From Psychrobacter immobilis (GTDB lineage: Bacteria; Pseudomonadota; Gammaproteobacteria; Pseudomonadales; Moraxellaceae), in NCBI RefSeq assembly GCF_904846285.1, contig NZ_CAJHAD010000023.1:1-42007 (forward strand): 42,007 nucleotides of DNA, given 5' to 3'. Shown here piece after piece: positions 10,251 through 18,854 of this stretch (the stretch's first letter is position 1; every line of letters starts with the position of its first letter). The notes beneath the pieces were generated by a model, which ran no database searches, was not told where the DNA came from, and saw nothing but the letters and a program-made list of their open reading frames with translations. Position numbers and translations under genes: made by a program.

Positions 10251-10572
10251 AACGTTGTCCTAGACAATAACATATTCAAATAACTGACAATCTATTCGCA
10301 AGGTAGGTTATGAAAACCAGAGTAACTAATAGACTGCTGTCATTATGAGGTGAGATTCATGAAAGCTAAAATCATAAATCAGGCTTTTACGTGGCAGGAA
10401 ATGGTGAGCTTATGGCCATCACAATCATGAATATTAGAAGCTTAATCGTGAGTACTTGATGTATCTACCCTCCTCAATAGATCGAAGGCAGATGACTTGT
10501 TCAAATCGTTATTAACAACCATGAAATCAGCTAACAGGCTCATCATGTATTTTTCATAATAAGCCTGAAATT
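10251..10572 (+). other. Intergenic region with a possible 23-codon peptide
   Basis: The only coding-like item is a short frame at 10359-10430 (MKAKIINQAF, ending SLWPSQS), preceded by GAGGTGAG at good spacing. It matches nothing I recognise and may be the stub of a decayed gene. The rest is AT-rich, with no repeat or strong hairpin. Confidence 0.3.
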
Positions 10573-10989
10573 TTACTTAGGTGCAAACATGTTATCAGCA
10601 CTGCGATGTGCGGTATAAACTGCCTCACCATCACTTTCGCCATCAAATATAACCGTCACGTTAGGTGTAAATAGTAAGATATCACCTACTTCTGCCACAT
10701 ACTTGTTGCCTTGTAAGTCTCGCATCACAATCTTACCTTTAGTGATTACTTTGTATTCTACAAATTCATAAGTAAACTCAAAATCAACACCAGGTTGCAT
10801 GGCAAAAAAACCAACCGTTAAGCCATTGGCATTATCGGTGACATTAACTTCTGCCATTTGACTTTTTAGGTTGTTAACTTCAAGTAAGCCAGCGAGTTGG
10901 TTTAGCTTATAAGTACCTGCTTTAATAAGTTGGATACCAGATTCTTGAGCAAGTGAGTCTACATTGTTTTTGTTTACGGAAAGAGTCAT
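10573..10989 (-). CDS. Cupin-domain protein, EutQ-like
   Basis: 138-residue small protein with a single cupin barrel in residues 55-130. The pattern VEYKVITKGKIVMRDLQG, then AEVGDILLFTPNVTVIFD resembles the EutQ-type cupins, with EY/VTKG strands and GD-turn-P-x-x-x-I/V. Typical cupin metal histidines are not obvious, so a binding rather than a catalytic role is possible. It stands alone, with no ethanolamine genes nearby, and its function is unknown. The ATG start is preceded by an AGGATTAAAA-type site. Confidence 0.75.
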   Translation of the reverse strand: MTLSVNKNNVDSLAQESGIQLIKAGTYKLNQLAGLLEVNNLKSQMAEVNVTDNANGLTVGFFAMQPGVDFEFTYEFVEYKVITKGKIVMRDLQGNKYVAEVGDILLFTPNVTVIFDGESDGEAVYTAHRSADNMFAPK

Positions 10990-11200
10990 TATTTTAATCC
11001 TAATAAGGTTGACTTAAAGATCAGTATCTGTAAATCATATGTTTTTTAGCACTATAGATTCAGCTCGTTACTTACTATCTGATCTATAACGCCTACTTTA
11101 CATTGTTTATGAGAAATGATAACCAGCATTAGAATCAAATGACTTTTACATGTTAGTAATAATAGAAGATAATTGCAGAGTATAAATAAGGCTTCCATCA

Positions 11201-11416
11201 TCAGCATTTGAGCTTTGCAGATATTAGTTTAGTTACTATTGAGCATATATAAAGTACGACCGCTAGTGTTGCCAATATGAAGGATAACGGCAAAAAGAAA
11301 CTTTCTTGCAATATACCATCGGCATTAATACCGTTGTAAAACACAATTTCCAGTAGCCCTGACAAACCAGATAAAAATAACAGTATGAGCACCACAATGA
11401 CTAGCTTAGACTTCAT
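11201..11416 (-). CDS. Small two-helix membrane protein, hypothetical
   Basis: 71 residues. The first hydrophobic segment is residues 4-28 and the second about 42-64, joined by a short polar loop (NGINADGILQES). The positive charge at both ends (MKSK, KLISAKLK) suggests that both termini face the cytoplasm. I do not recognise the family. It lies between the cupin gene and the first resolvase module with no operon partner. Confidence 0.55.
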   Translation of the reverse strand: MKSKLVIVVLILLFLSGLSGLLEIVFYNGINADGILQESFFLPLSFILATLAVVLYICSIVTKLISAKLKC

Positions 11417-11593
11417 AATAATTTTTCCATTTGATTGTTTGTAAGTTTACGCCAATGCAAAAACTAAACTAGGCAGCTTAATTCTATTGGATAAGTATCT
11501 TATGCTTGGGAGAGTTAGCTAACTACTTTGAATGATATGAAAATTACCAACAAGTCTTTTTTGGACTTATTAATTTAAAGTGTGGATTGTAAA

Positions 11594-12300
11594 TTAGGGT
11601 ATACCTCAACGGAACCAGCTATTTCACCCTTCAAACCTATTAACAGACCACTTAAAGCAGACTGTTAACATGGAACCATCTATAACAGACCTTTGAATTA
11701 TAGGACTGGTTGCTGTGCTTTTTTCCTATCATTAGCCTATACCCAAAATATAAAACCTTTAAATGATAATCTATCTATCATTAGACTTTTTTCTATTATC
11801 AAATGATAGTAATATCCTGCTATTATCAATAAACATTAATGATTAAGTCTAAGTAATAGAGGGGGCGTTATGACCGTTCGTATTTATGTGAGAGCCAGTA
11901 CTAAGGATCAAGACGCTAAGAGAGCGTTGTCTGACTTGATTAGCTTTAGCCAAAGCTATGATGATAACCATGTTGAGTACGTTGAGCATTTCAGTGGTAC
12001 GAAGCTTGATAGACCAGCACTCACTCTGTTACTCAATGATGCTGAAGAAGGCGATATTCTGCTGGTTGAAAGCGTGGATAGATTAAGCCGGCTATCTCAA
12101 GATGATTTTGCGATCTTAAAGCAGCGTATCAAAGATAAAGGCTTACGATTGGTGGTGGCTGATCTACCAACCACGCATACGGTAAGTATGGGCATGACAG
12201 GTGATATCCTAACAGTGATTAACCATATGCTGATCGACTTGTTAGCAACGATGGCAAAGCTTGATAACGACAAGCGTAGAGAGCGTATCAAGCAGGGATT
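11594..12300 (+). repeat. Inverted 0.7-kb duplication, copy 1 (resolvase and upstream region)
   Basis: This segment is nearly identical to the reverse complement of 21948-22687, starting at GGGTATACCT and ending at AGCAGGGATT inside the resolvase gene. It includes about 275 bp upstream of the gene with several TATCATTAGAC / AATGATAGT-type inverted motifs, which could be resolvase-binding res subsites. The main length difference from copy 2 is a 7-bp repeat expansion in copy 2. Confidence 0.9.
11760..11868 (+). promoter_or_regulatory. Candidate res site and resolvase promoter region
   Basis: Overlapping inverted motifs (AATGATAATC, TATCATTAGAC, AAATGATAGT, TATTATCAATAA) crowd the 110 bp before the resolvase start. 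Serine resolvases bind three imperfect dyads just upstream of their own gene, and the position and density fit. AGAGGGGG precedes the ATG. The same block is conserved in the inverted copy at about 22380-22490. Confidence 0.45.
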
Positions 12301-12343
12301 AAGCTATGCTGAAAAAACTGTAGAACCCGTTTTGGTAAATTAA
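11870..12343 (+). pseudogene. Serine resolvase, C-terminal DNA-binding domain lost
   Basis: 157 residues. Residues 1-144 are almost identical to the complete resolvase at 21782-22378 and hold the catalytic domain: Arg-rich start VRIYVRASTKDQD with catalytic Ser10 and the E-helix DKRRERIKQGL. After GL the sequence switches to SYAEKTVEPVLVN and stops, so the helix-turn-helix (present in copy 2 as TKEEIAKAVGVGVATVYRVL) is missing. The new tail matches a transposon-end-like repeat also seen at 16780 and 16909. Without the HTH the protein could dimerise but not recognise res, and might interfere with the intact copy (inference). Confidence 0.85.
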
Positions 12344-12660
12344 AGACTTAATAGAGCGTTTATCATGACTAAGATAACCAGGACTCATAGTGCCGCTTTT
12401 ATGACTGAAACCGTCAAAAACTAGCAGATGACAACGACAACGGCAAAGTAGCTAGGCAGCTCAGGATGAATGAGACTTCTTAAATGAGGAAGGAGGAAGC
12501 GAAGCAGTATTACGCCCCGAGGCAAGATAGTGGCTATGCTAGCAGTAGAATTCAATAGCGTTTAAGCTATAGAACGCCAAGAAAAATGTGGTTTGACTTT
12601 CATTATCAGACTGCGTAAATAAAACCCCCTAAGTCAAGTTCTACAGGATTGATAGTATAG
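12344..12660 (+). mobile_element. IS3-type remnant (orfA fragments)
   Basis: From ATG 12365 the DNA reads MTKITRTHSAAFMTETVK, then stops and shifts. Later frames give pieces such as AKAARQL-MNETS-like text and EEGGSEAVLRPEAR. These are recognisable pieces of an IS3 OrfA with several stops and frameshifts. The last piece resembles the sequence beside the IS3 remnant at 39185-39240. Nothing functional remains. Confidence 0.65.
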
Positions 12661-12787
12661 GTCTGTAATATAAGTATCTATTAGTTCACATAAAAAAATA
12701 CTGCCCTACTTTTATCAAAAATATTCAATATAAATCGTAAAACACTCATTCATTGGAATGATTGGGGTAGTAACATATCATAATTTT

Positions 12788-12811
12788 GATAATTGAATGA
12801 TTATCATTTAC
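12788..12811 (+). promoter_or_regulatory. Fur-box-like operator before the heme cassette
   Basis: TGATAATTGAATGATTATCA resembles the 19-bp Fur consensus (GATAATGATAATCATTATC), with a strong ATGATTATCAT core. It lies about 110 bp upstream of the DUF454 gene in an AT-rich stretch. The predicted effect is iron-repressed transcription of the downstream heme genes. Confidence 0.7.
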
Positions 12812-12918
12812 AATAATCTGTAAAAAACTACCTGCAAATACAGTTTATTCTCTAATAAAAATATTCGCAGTTCGCTAAATAACTGGCTGCTACTCTTTAA
12901 CTATCGAGCTACTTTCTT

Positions 12919-13359
12919 ATGAACAATGTGCAACCTTCAACAAATTCATCGAATTTACAAAAAAAAGTAATGCTCAACCAAATTCATCATAACCGCATAA
13001 TACGAATATTATTTATGGCGCTAGGCGGTTTTTTCTTCTTCATAGGCTTAGTCGGTATTATTCTTCCAGTATTACCTACCACCCCTTTCATTTTACTAAC
13101 GGCAGCATGCTGGGCTAAAGGGTCTGATAAATTCAATCAGTGGCTTCTCAAACATAAAGTGTTCGGTGAAATGGTAAAGAACTGGCAGCAGCATCGAGCT
13201 ATTCCTCGTAAGGCAAAATATTTGGCTTGGTCAATGATGGCTATGTCATGCGGTATGTTGTTTTACCGATTTTCTGATAGTTTGCAGTGGCTTGCTTGGG
13301 TTACATGCGCAATATGCATCACTGTTACTGTGTGGATGTCTCGACTGCCGGACGCTTAA
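12919..13359 (+). CDS. DUF454 (YbaN-like) inner-membrane protein
   Basis: 146 residues. After a polar 25-residue lead the protein has the DUF454 core: a first membrane helix (ILFMALGGFFFFIGLVGIIL), then PVLPTTPFILLTAACWAKGS, a basic loop (WLLKHKVFGEMVKNW-QQHRAIPRKAK) and two more helices at about 95-140. The biochemical function of DUF454 is unknown, but these genes are often found near iron and heme uptake genes. Here it is the first gene after a Fur-like site and precedes a heme receptor. An internal ATG (MLNQIHHNRI) could be the true start, but the upstream ATG is retained. Confidence 0.85.
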   Translation: MNNVQPSTNSSNLQKKVMLNQIHHNRIIRILFMALGGFFFFIGLVGIILPVLPTTPFILLTAACWAKGSDKFNQWLLKHKVFGEMVKNWQQHRAIPRKAKYLAWSMMAMSCGMLFYRFSDSLQWLAWVTCAICITVTVWMSRLPDA

Positions 13360-13448
13360 TTTTTCCTACTATTACAAGACGTTTTCCTGACTCCTTGCTA
13401 AGCCTTTGCAAAAAGTAAAATACTCTAAGATAATATATTTTCCTATTT

Positions 13449-13470
13449 GTTAATGATTATCGTTTACAAT
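13449..13470 (+). promoter_or_regulatory. Second Fur-box-like operator, before the receptor gene
   Basis: GTTAATGATTATCGTTTACA shares the AATGATTATC core with the first site and lies about 130 bp upstream of the receptor start. The receptor and heme oxygenase therefore probably have their own iron-repressed promoter. Confidence 0.65.
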
Positions 13471-13595
13471 GTAACTATATTGTTTTATTATATGAAGAAA
13501 CTATCAGCAATGTTATTAACAATTAATATTATTTCCTTTGACGACGAGGCTGATGTGAAGAAAATTGTGCTTATTTTTACTATAGGAAATTTGGA

Positions 13596-16082
13596 ATGCA
13601 CGAGGATTCAACTTATAAGAAGTCGATATATATACCTAGTCTTAAAGGTAAGTCTAAAACCCTATTAAGTATTCTTGTTGGAACTTTGATGTATCAATCA
13701 GCCATTGCGGATACTCAGCACCAAGAAGAAAACTTACCGATGTTACATATGGACACGATAACTGTTTATGCTAATAAGCAGCCCCCTATAAATGTAGGGG
13801 ACGACCTTAAAACGGCCAAGACGATATCAGACAACCTAATTGACAGTGATAAAGATTTAGTCCGTTATAACCCTGATATAAGTGTGGCAGATGCAGGAAG
13901 ATATGGTAGCAATGGCTACGCCATCAGAGGGGTAGATGGCAATAGGGTAGCTTTAAACTTAGATGGCGTTAGCTTGCCAGATAAGCAAGTCAATGAAATA
14001 TTTTCAGCTTATGGATATATGTTTGAGGGTCGATTTTCACCCGATGTAGAGCTTCTGTCAGAGGTGGAGTTTGAAGTCGGGGCGGACTCTTTTAATTCTG
14101 GTAGTGGTGCAATGGGAGGGTCTGTTAGTTTCAAGACCAAAGACCCAGAAGATTTAATAAGACCTGATCGTCAACTTGGTGGTTATATCAAAACAGGTTA
14201 TAGCAATAGCAATGAAGAATTTAGTAACGCTTTTGGTTTAGCAGGGAAAAACGATAAGGTTGAGGCAATAATTAATTATGTGCATCGTGAAGGACATGAA
14301 ACAAAAAATCACCGAATGTTAGATTTCGATAAAAACAAACTAGATCCTGCCTATGATTTTATCAATGATCCAGACTATAAATATCCCTCTACAGGATACA
14401 GATCTAATACAGCAGCAATATTACCTGACCCATTAAGTTATACAACAGAGGCAACGTTAGCAAAGTTATACCTCCATTTGAACGAAGAAAACCGATTAGG
14501 TTTTCATGCCACTAAACAAAAAACGGATAGAGTATCCAATAACTTTACCAGAAAGACTTTTGCTTCAAGAATTGGTAAGGATACTGCAGAATTAGAAAGT
14601 TATGGCATCAGTCATAGATACCTACCTATTACTAGTGAGTTCATAGATGAGGTCAATACCACTTTAACTCAGCAAAAAATTACAGGAGTGGCTAATACAG
14701 AAACTTATAGCCAAGTATGGGGATCTGACTCTTATAGGGTAGATGGAGTGATGCATCGGCCTCAAGAGGACAAAACCATACAACTAAGTATAGAGGCAAC
14801 AAGCTTACCGTTAGAAACTGAGAAGCTAGGCTCTCATACTTTGTCAGTTAATACAAAATATGCAAAGACGGACCATAGATTGACCTTAGAAGAAACTTAT
14901 ATTCCTTCTTCAGGCAACCCCAGTTCTTGGTACGATTTTATTGGGCCCTCAGTGAAGCAAGATATCTTCAATGTGGCCATTCAAGACAAAATAAATTTAA
15001 CGGAAAAGCTCGATACGACGATTGGACTTCGGTATGACAATTATAACTACAAACCCTATATGGATGAAATCAATAAAAAAGGCATCGAGAAGGCGAGCAA
15101 ATATTATCCGGTACGTATTGATTATGAGAATGGCGAGTTTGATCACAATAATAAAATGGACAATATAGGAGGGATGTTTTCCATAAACTACAAACTTAGC
15201 CCATATTTACAGACCCAGTATCAGCTATCTACAGGATTCATGGCACCCGCTACCAGCCAAATGTATTCAGCATTTGAGATGATGGGAAACAGTTTGACGC
15301 CCAATGTTCATCTTAAGCCTGAGAAATCTATCAATCATGAACTTAGCTTGTCTGGCCAGTTTCAAGATTTAAGTTTTACAGCTATAGGTTTCTATACTAA
15401 ATATAGTGACTTTATCAGTTTGTTGAATTCTCAAGAGGAACAACAACGATGCTATGAAGATTATTCGACCGGCCAACCGGTTTGTTCACCCCTTTCTATA
15501 AATATACTCAGCGCCCAAAATATTGGTGACGCAGAGACTTATGGATTGCGTTTAGGAGGCGTATGGGATGTTGGACAGCTTGCTGACCTAGAAGGAGATA
15601 TTCGAGTAATTGCTAATTTAAGTTGTGCCAAAGATAAAACTGATAAAGGAACCAACTTACTTGCGACTCAGCCTTTGAATGTCACATTCGGGTTAGGTTA
15701 TGAAGCCCCTAAAAAGGATTGGCAACTGTCTGCGAATCTAAGGTATTTAGGCAGAAAACATGCTGAAGACGCAAAAGTAGCTACCTTAGAATCAAATGGT
15801 TATAACATGCCTTATGAAAATGTCATTGCTCCTTATAAGCACATTGATAAGTCTAAATCGGCTTATGTATATGATGTTTATGGCAGTAAAAGACTAGGTT
15901 CTAATTTAAAACTATCAGCAGGGGTGTTTAATTTATTTAATGCTAAATATGTTCCATGGGACAACTTGCGTTCGTTAGCAGAATTAAACGTCAACTCTAT
16001 GGTAGATGACCAAGGGGTTGGCATTGAAAGATTTACGGCACCAGGAAGAAATTACAAAGTAGGGTTAACCTACGAATTTTAG
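13596..16082 (+). CDS. TonB-dependent heme/hemoglobin outer-membrane receptor
   Basis: 828-residue outer-membrane receptor. A basic lead is followed by a hydrophobic signal segment (TLLSILVGTLMYQSAIA) with predicted cleavage before DTQ. The TonB box-like segment is MDTITVYANK. The plug domain includes GYAIRGVDGNRVALNLDGVS and GADSFNSGSGAMGGSVSFKT. The beta-barrel has GYSNSNEEFSNAFGLAGKND and NYVHREGHETKNH, typical of the hemoglobin/transferrin/lactoferrin receptor family (HpuB, HmbR, HmuR type). It ends in KVGLTYEF with the C-terminal Phe needed for BAM insertion. It is followed 140 bp later by a heme oxygenase, so heme is the likely cargo. The start at 13596 gives an unusually long n-region and an internal start is possible. 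Confidence 0.93.
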   Translation: MHEDSTYKKSIYIPSLKGKSKTLLSILVGTLMYQSAIADTQHQEENLPMLHMDTITVYANKQPPINVGDDLKTAKTISDNLIDSDKDLVRYNPDISVADAGRYGSNGYAIRGVDGNRVALNLDGVSLPDKQVNEIFSAYGYMFEGRFSPDVELLSEVEFEVGADSFNSGSGAMGGSVSFKTKDPEDLIRPDRQLGGYIKTGYSNSNEEFSNAFGLAGKNDKVEAIINYVHREGHETKNHRMLDFDKNKLDPAYDFINDPDYKYPSTGYRSNTAAILPDPLSYTTEATLAKLYLHLNEENRLGFHATKQKTDRVSNNFTRKTFASRIGKDTAELESYGISHRYLPITSEFIDEVNTTLTQQKITGVANTETYSQVWGSDSYRVDGVMHRPQEDKTIQLSIEATSLPLETEKLGSHTLSVNTKYAKTDHRLTLEETYIPSSGNPSSWYDFIGPSVKQDIFNVAIQDKINLTEKLDTTIGLRYDNYNYKPYMDEINKKGIEKASKYYPVRIDYENGEFDHNNKMDNIGGMFSINYKLSPYLQTQYQLSTGFMAPATSQMYSAFEMMGNSLTPNVHLKPEKSINHELSLSGQFQDLSFTAIGFYTKYSDFISLLNSQEEQQRCYEDYSTGQPVCSPLSINILSAQNIGDAETYGLRLGGVWDVGQLADLEGDIRVIANLSCAKDKTDKGTNLLATQPLNVTFGLGYEAPKKDWQLSANLRYLGRKHAEDAKVATLESNGYNMPYENVIAPYKHIDKSKSAYVYDVYGSKRLGSNLKLSAGVFNLFNAKYVPWDNLRSLAELNVNSMVDDQGVGIERFTAPGRNYKVGLTYEF

Positions 16083-16224
16083 CCCATATGTCTTGGATAA
16101 AATACATAAAAAACTATCAATAAAAACCCAAAAATATTTTGGCGTGCGCTCAATCTAAAAAAAGCTAACTAAATAGGATGAAATGGGAGAGCGCCCCTTA
16201 AATTAATAAATATAGGAAACAGTG

Positions 16225-16803
16225 ATGAACTTACCTCTTAGTGAAGCATTAAAAAAGCACTCCCGCCAAACACATGATAGTGTTGACATGCTCGTTTTAT
16301 CTATGGAACCATTTGCCTCTATAGAAAATTACAGTAAATTTTTACAAGCACAAAATGCTTTTCACGAAGTTTTGAAACCTATCTATGAGAATCCCAGCTT
16401 AAACCTTAAGATTAAGGGACTTAATAGTCTATCACGCTTAGAACAAGTAGCCATGGACATGCAAGACCTTCACGTTAAGACTATGTTAGTCGATGAGGCT
16501 ATACCTAGTCCAAGTGAGTTTGAATCTATTGGTTGGCTTTATTGCTCTGAAGGTTCAAATTTAGGCGCCGCAATTTTATATAAAGAAGCTCAAAAAATTG
16601 AACTTACAAGTAATCATGGTGCAAAACACCTATCTGCACATAAAGATGGCAGAATGGTGCATTGGCGTAAATTTAAAGAGCAATTAGATGGCTTAGAATT
16701 GACACTAACACAACGCCAACAAGCATTAAAAGGAGCTGAAGATGCCTTTGCATTTTTTAAAAGGGTCATTCGACAAGTAAATTATGCTGAAGAAACGGTG
16801 TAA
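16225..16803 (+). CDS. hemO: Heme oxygenase, HemO/PigA-like
   Basis: 192 residues from ATG 16225 (a GTG directly before it is an alternative; AGGAAA precedes both). All-helical bacterial heme oxygenase that opens the porphyrin ring to release iron, CO and biliverdin in the cytoplasm. The proximal heme ligand is probably the His in SRQTHDSVD near residue 17. The distal helix kink is SEGSNLGAAILYKEA, the HemO-type GS-x-x-G segment. It follows the Fur-regulated heme receptor. The last residues NYAEETV match a short repeat also fused to the truncated resolvase (12301) and present downstream at 16909, so the native C-terminus may have been replaced. Confidence 0.88.
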   Translation: MNLPLSEALKKHSRQTHDSVDMLVLSMEPFASIENYSKFLQAQNAFHEVLKPIYENPSLNLKIKGLNSLSRLEQVAMDMQDLHVKTMLVDEAIPSPSEFESIGWLYCSEGSNLGAAILYKEAQKIELTSNHGAKHLSAHKDGRMVHWRKFKEQLDGLELTLTQRQQALKGAEDAFAFFKRVIRQVNYAEETV

Positions 16804-16853
16804 CGGTCATTTAGATTGAATGGTTGCTGACATACATGGTCATCAATGTAATT

Positions 16854-16886
16854 CGAACGCGCCTTAAAGCAGACGTTCGGTTTTTT
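16854..16886 (+). terminator. Probable terminator after hemO
   Basis: CGAACG (16854-16859) pairs with CGTTCG (16874-16879), extended by GC/GAC pairs, followed by GTTTTTT at 16880-16886. Its position 50 bp after hemO fits the end of the heme operon. Confidence 0.6.
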
Positions 16887-16904
16887 AATGCCATATTGAG
16901 TAAT

Positions 16905-17016
16905 CACTGAGCTATGCTGAGGAAACCGTATAAATAAACTTAGTAAACTAACGACTCGATGAGGAGTTTGCCATGACTAAGAAAAAGCAAAGCTATAGTA
17001 CGGAAGTTAAAGTATA
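16905..17016 (+). mobile_element. IS3-type left-end remnant with start of orfA
   Basis: GAGCTATGCTGAGGAAACCG is followed by about 45 bp and then MTKKKQSYSTEVKV-stop from ATG 16972 (GAGGAG upstream), the beginning of an IS3-like OrfA. The layout is the same as at 12301-12420, where TATGCTGAAAAAACTG is followed by MTKITRTHSA. Both look like the same end of one element type. The rest of the element is missing. Confidence 0.6.
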
Positions 17017-17018
17017 GG

Positions 17019-17424
17019 TCAATCCTGGGGCGGTGTATAGACAATATCGCCTTGACTGTTTTTGAGCGTCGTACCCGGCAGCTTACGAAACCCTGCCACG
17101 TTTTTCTCTAACTCTTCTTGAATCGCTAAAATGTCACTTAAGCGAATAATACCGCTTTTTCGTACCGTATCAAAACTTGATTTGAGCGCTTGTGTGTAGT
17201 TCTGCACCTCTTTGGTCGCAAGGCTCTGATTGACGATATCAAGCTCAGCTTTAAACAGCTCATCATTGGTTGTGACAATATTTTCGATCTCAGAGCTGTG
17301 CTTCGCCTCTTGTAGCGCCAACGTATTGATTAAAATAGCTTCATTAGGAATAGAAGAGACCACACCTTTAAGCTCAGCTAAGTATCGGTTGGTTGCCCTT
17401 ACGCAGGGGGCGGGGCGACTAACA
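17019..17424 (-). pseudogene. Fic-family protein, N-terminal fragment only
   Basis: The minus-strand frame carries the typical N-terminal region of Fic AMP-transferase proteins: RYLAELKGVVSSIPNEAILI, then NTLALQEAKHSSEIENIVTT, NDELFKA, then the LPGTTLKNSQGDIVYTPPQ segment that normally precedes the Fic domain. The catalytic motif HPFxxGNGR is absent because the frame ends at an IS3 remnant. The 5' side also lacks a proper start: the frame is open only to a TAG near 17424, at the edge of an inverted repeat. The gene is therefore cut at both ends and should be inactive. The SSEIEN-like stretch is the part that resembles the inhibitory helix region of some Fic proteins. Confidence 0.8.
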
Positions 17425-17490
17425 AACTAAATTTAAAAAACTTTAGTTTGTTAGTTTAAAATTGTTACTTATTTGTTACTTATTTGTTAC
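17418..17490. repeat. 14-bp perfect inverted repeat plus 11-bp direct repeats
   Basis: ACTAACAAACTAAA (17418-17431) is repeated inverted at 17442-17455 with a 10-nt loop. Next comes TTGTTACTTAT repeated 2.6 times at 17462-17490. The block marks the edge where the Fic fragment is cut and could be a recombination scar or a regulator-binding site for the gene at 17595. Confidence 0.65.
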
Positions 17491-17594
17491 AATGAGTTCT
17501 ATCAACAATTTTTAGTTATTTAATAAATTAGACATTGTATTCGTTCGATCAAAGTATCGCCTAAAATTTTAGGGGAAATTCAAAGGACTTTAGT

Positions 17595-18215
17595 ATGGCT
17601 ATACAGAAAATAAGTGCAAACGATGACTTGGCTCCTGATTTTGAAACATTTGGAGTAATGAAAAAAATTGCTAAACAAACTCTATATATAGCTTTGGGTT
17701 TATCTATACTCGCATTTATTTTTGGGGGCGGTTTCATATCAGCCTTACTAACATTCATGCTTTCGCTCTTTATAATACTAGGTATACGATTCACATTTCT
17801 ACAGTTCACGCTGATAGCGACTAAAGGAAGAAAGGAATACGATAAAGTTCATAATTATTACAAAGAGCTAGCCATAAAGAATAATATAAATGTTTCTTAC
17901 GAGGCTCCTGGGATAATTATAGATAAAGAAGCTAGAAAGATAGCCTTTACCATTGATCCAGAACAAGAAAAGAGAGTGATTATTTGCGATTTTTCTGATA
18001 TCAGGCAGTGGTATTCACATGAATCAACTGTGACAAATGAAAATTATAAGGTGCATAGTTCGGGTCATATTAGCGGCGGAAAGACTGAGACTACTTTTAC
18101 TGGTATGAGGGTAGAAATCAATGACCCTGATATGCCTTTATATTCCTTTTGGACTGCTAACCATAATGATTCAAATTTATGGATGGCAAGGCTATCCAGC
18201 CTTATAAATGGCTAG
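17595..18215 (+). CDS. Membrane-anchored hypothetical protein (DUF4755-like)
   Basis: 206 residues. Two close hydrophobic segments at about 33-52 and 54-78 are followed by a 125-residue cytoplasmic domain with an alternating strand pattern: APGIIIDKEARKIAFTIDPE, VIICDFSDIRQWYSHES, and a C-terminal SLINGstop. This resembles DUF4755-type proteins of Acinetobacter and relatives, which look like PH-like cytoplasmic domains behind a membrane anchor; function is unknown. AAAGGA lies before the start. It is directly followed by an exported protein gene. Confidence 0.7.
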   Translation: MAIQKISANDDLAPDFETFGVMKKIAKQTLYIALGLSILAFIFGGGFISALLTFMLSLFIILGIRFTFLQFTLIATKGRKEYDKVHNYYKELAIKNNINVSYEAPGIIIDKEARKIAFTIDPEQEKRVIICDFSDIRQWYSHESTVTNENYKVHSSGHISGGKTETTFTGMRVEINDPDMPLYSFWTANHNDSNLWMARLSSLING

Positions 18216-18264
18216 CTATTTATCGCTCAATCCATTGACTATAAACGTATTTAGGAACGAAAAA

Positions 18265-18762
18265 ATGAAAATTACCACATTACTTACTATTATCCCATTA
18301 TCATTGTTATCTATCAGTGCTATGGCTGGTATGGGTTCGACTAAAGGTGATACAACCTGTATCGTCATTAGCTCTATCGCTAAAGCTAAGACGCATGGCA
18401 TGGCATGTTCTTATACAGGAGATGTAGGCGGTAGTATGAGTTATTCAATCGAACAAATGAATTACAAACTTGCTACAGGCACAAAATACAGCACCATAAA
18501 CGATGCAACTTTTGACTTTGGTAAGGATGGGAAGGTTAAAAACCTTGTGGAAGAAATAAGTCTTAATGGTAAGCCAGCCAAACTTAAAAATCTCATCGAC
18601 GGTACTTATAAAGAGATTAGTGAAGCGGATTTAGATGCGCGTTATAATAAAGAGCCTGTTGACTTAACAGATATTTTAAAATGCTTTATTCCTGATGCCA
18701 AGAAAGACACTGCATTCTGTGTGCCGTTCTTTGAAGAAGGTGAAGAAGACGGCATGTCTTAG
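18265..18762 (+). CDS. Exported hypothetical protein
   Basis: 165 residues from ATG 18265, preferred over an upstream in-frame codon because TAGGAACG lies before it and a clean signal peptide begins here (MKITTLLTIIPLSLLSISAMA, cleavage before GMGS). The mature part has five cysteines (CIVISS, MACSY, LKCF, FCVPF), which suggests disulfides in the periplasm, and an acidic tail (EEGEEDG). I do not recognise a family. It sits 50 bp after the DUF4755-like gene and probably shares its transcript. Confidence 0.72.
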   Translation: MKITTLLTIIPLSLLSISAMAGMGSTKGDTTCIVISSIAKAKTHGMACSYTGDVGGSMSYSIEQMNYKLATGTKYSTINDATFDFGKDGKVKNLVEEISLNGKPAKLKNLIDGTYKEISEADLDARYNKEPVDLTDILKCFIPDAKKDTAFCVPFFEEGEEDGMS

Positions 18763-18766
18763 TTGT

Positions 18767-18782
18767 CCCCCCCCCTTTTTTT
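18767..18782 (+). repeat. Homopolymer C9-T7 tract
   Basis: Nine C followed by seven T directly after the exported-protein stop codon. Such tracts vary by slippage; here it lies outside the coding sequence. Confidence 0.85.
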
Positions 18783-18854
18783 CTCCTAAACGTAAAAACT
18801 TTCACATAAAGTATATTTAGTAGTCTAGATGGTAATATCTTCTATATTCCATAT

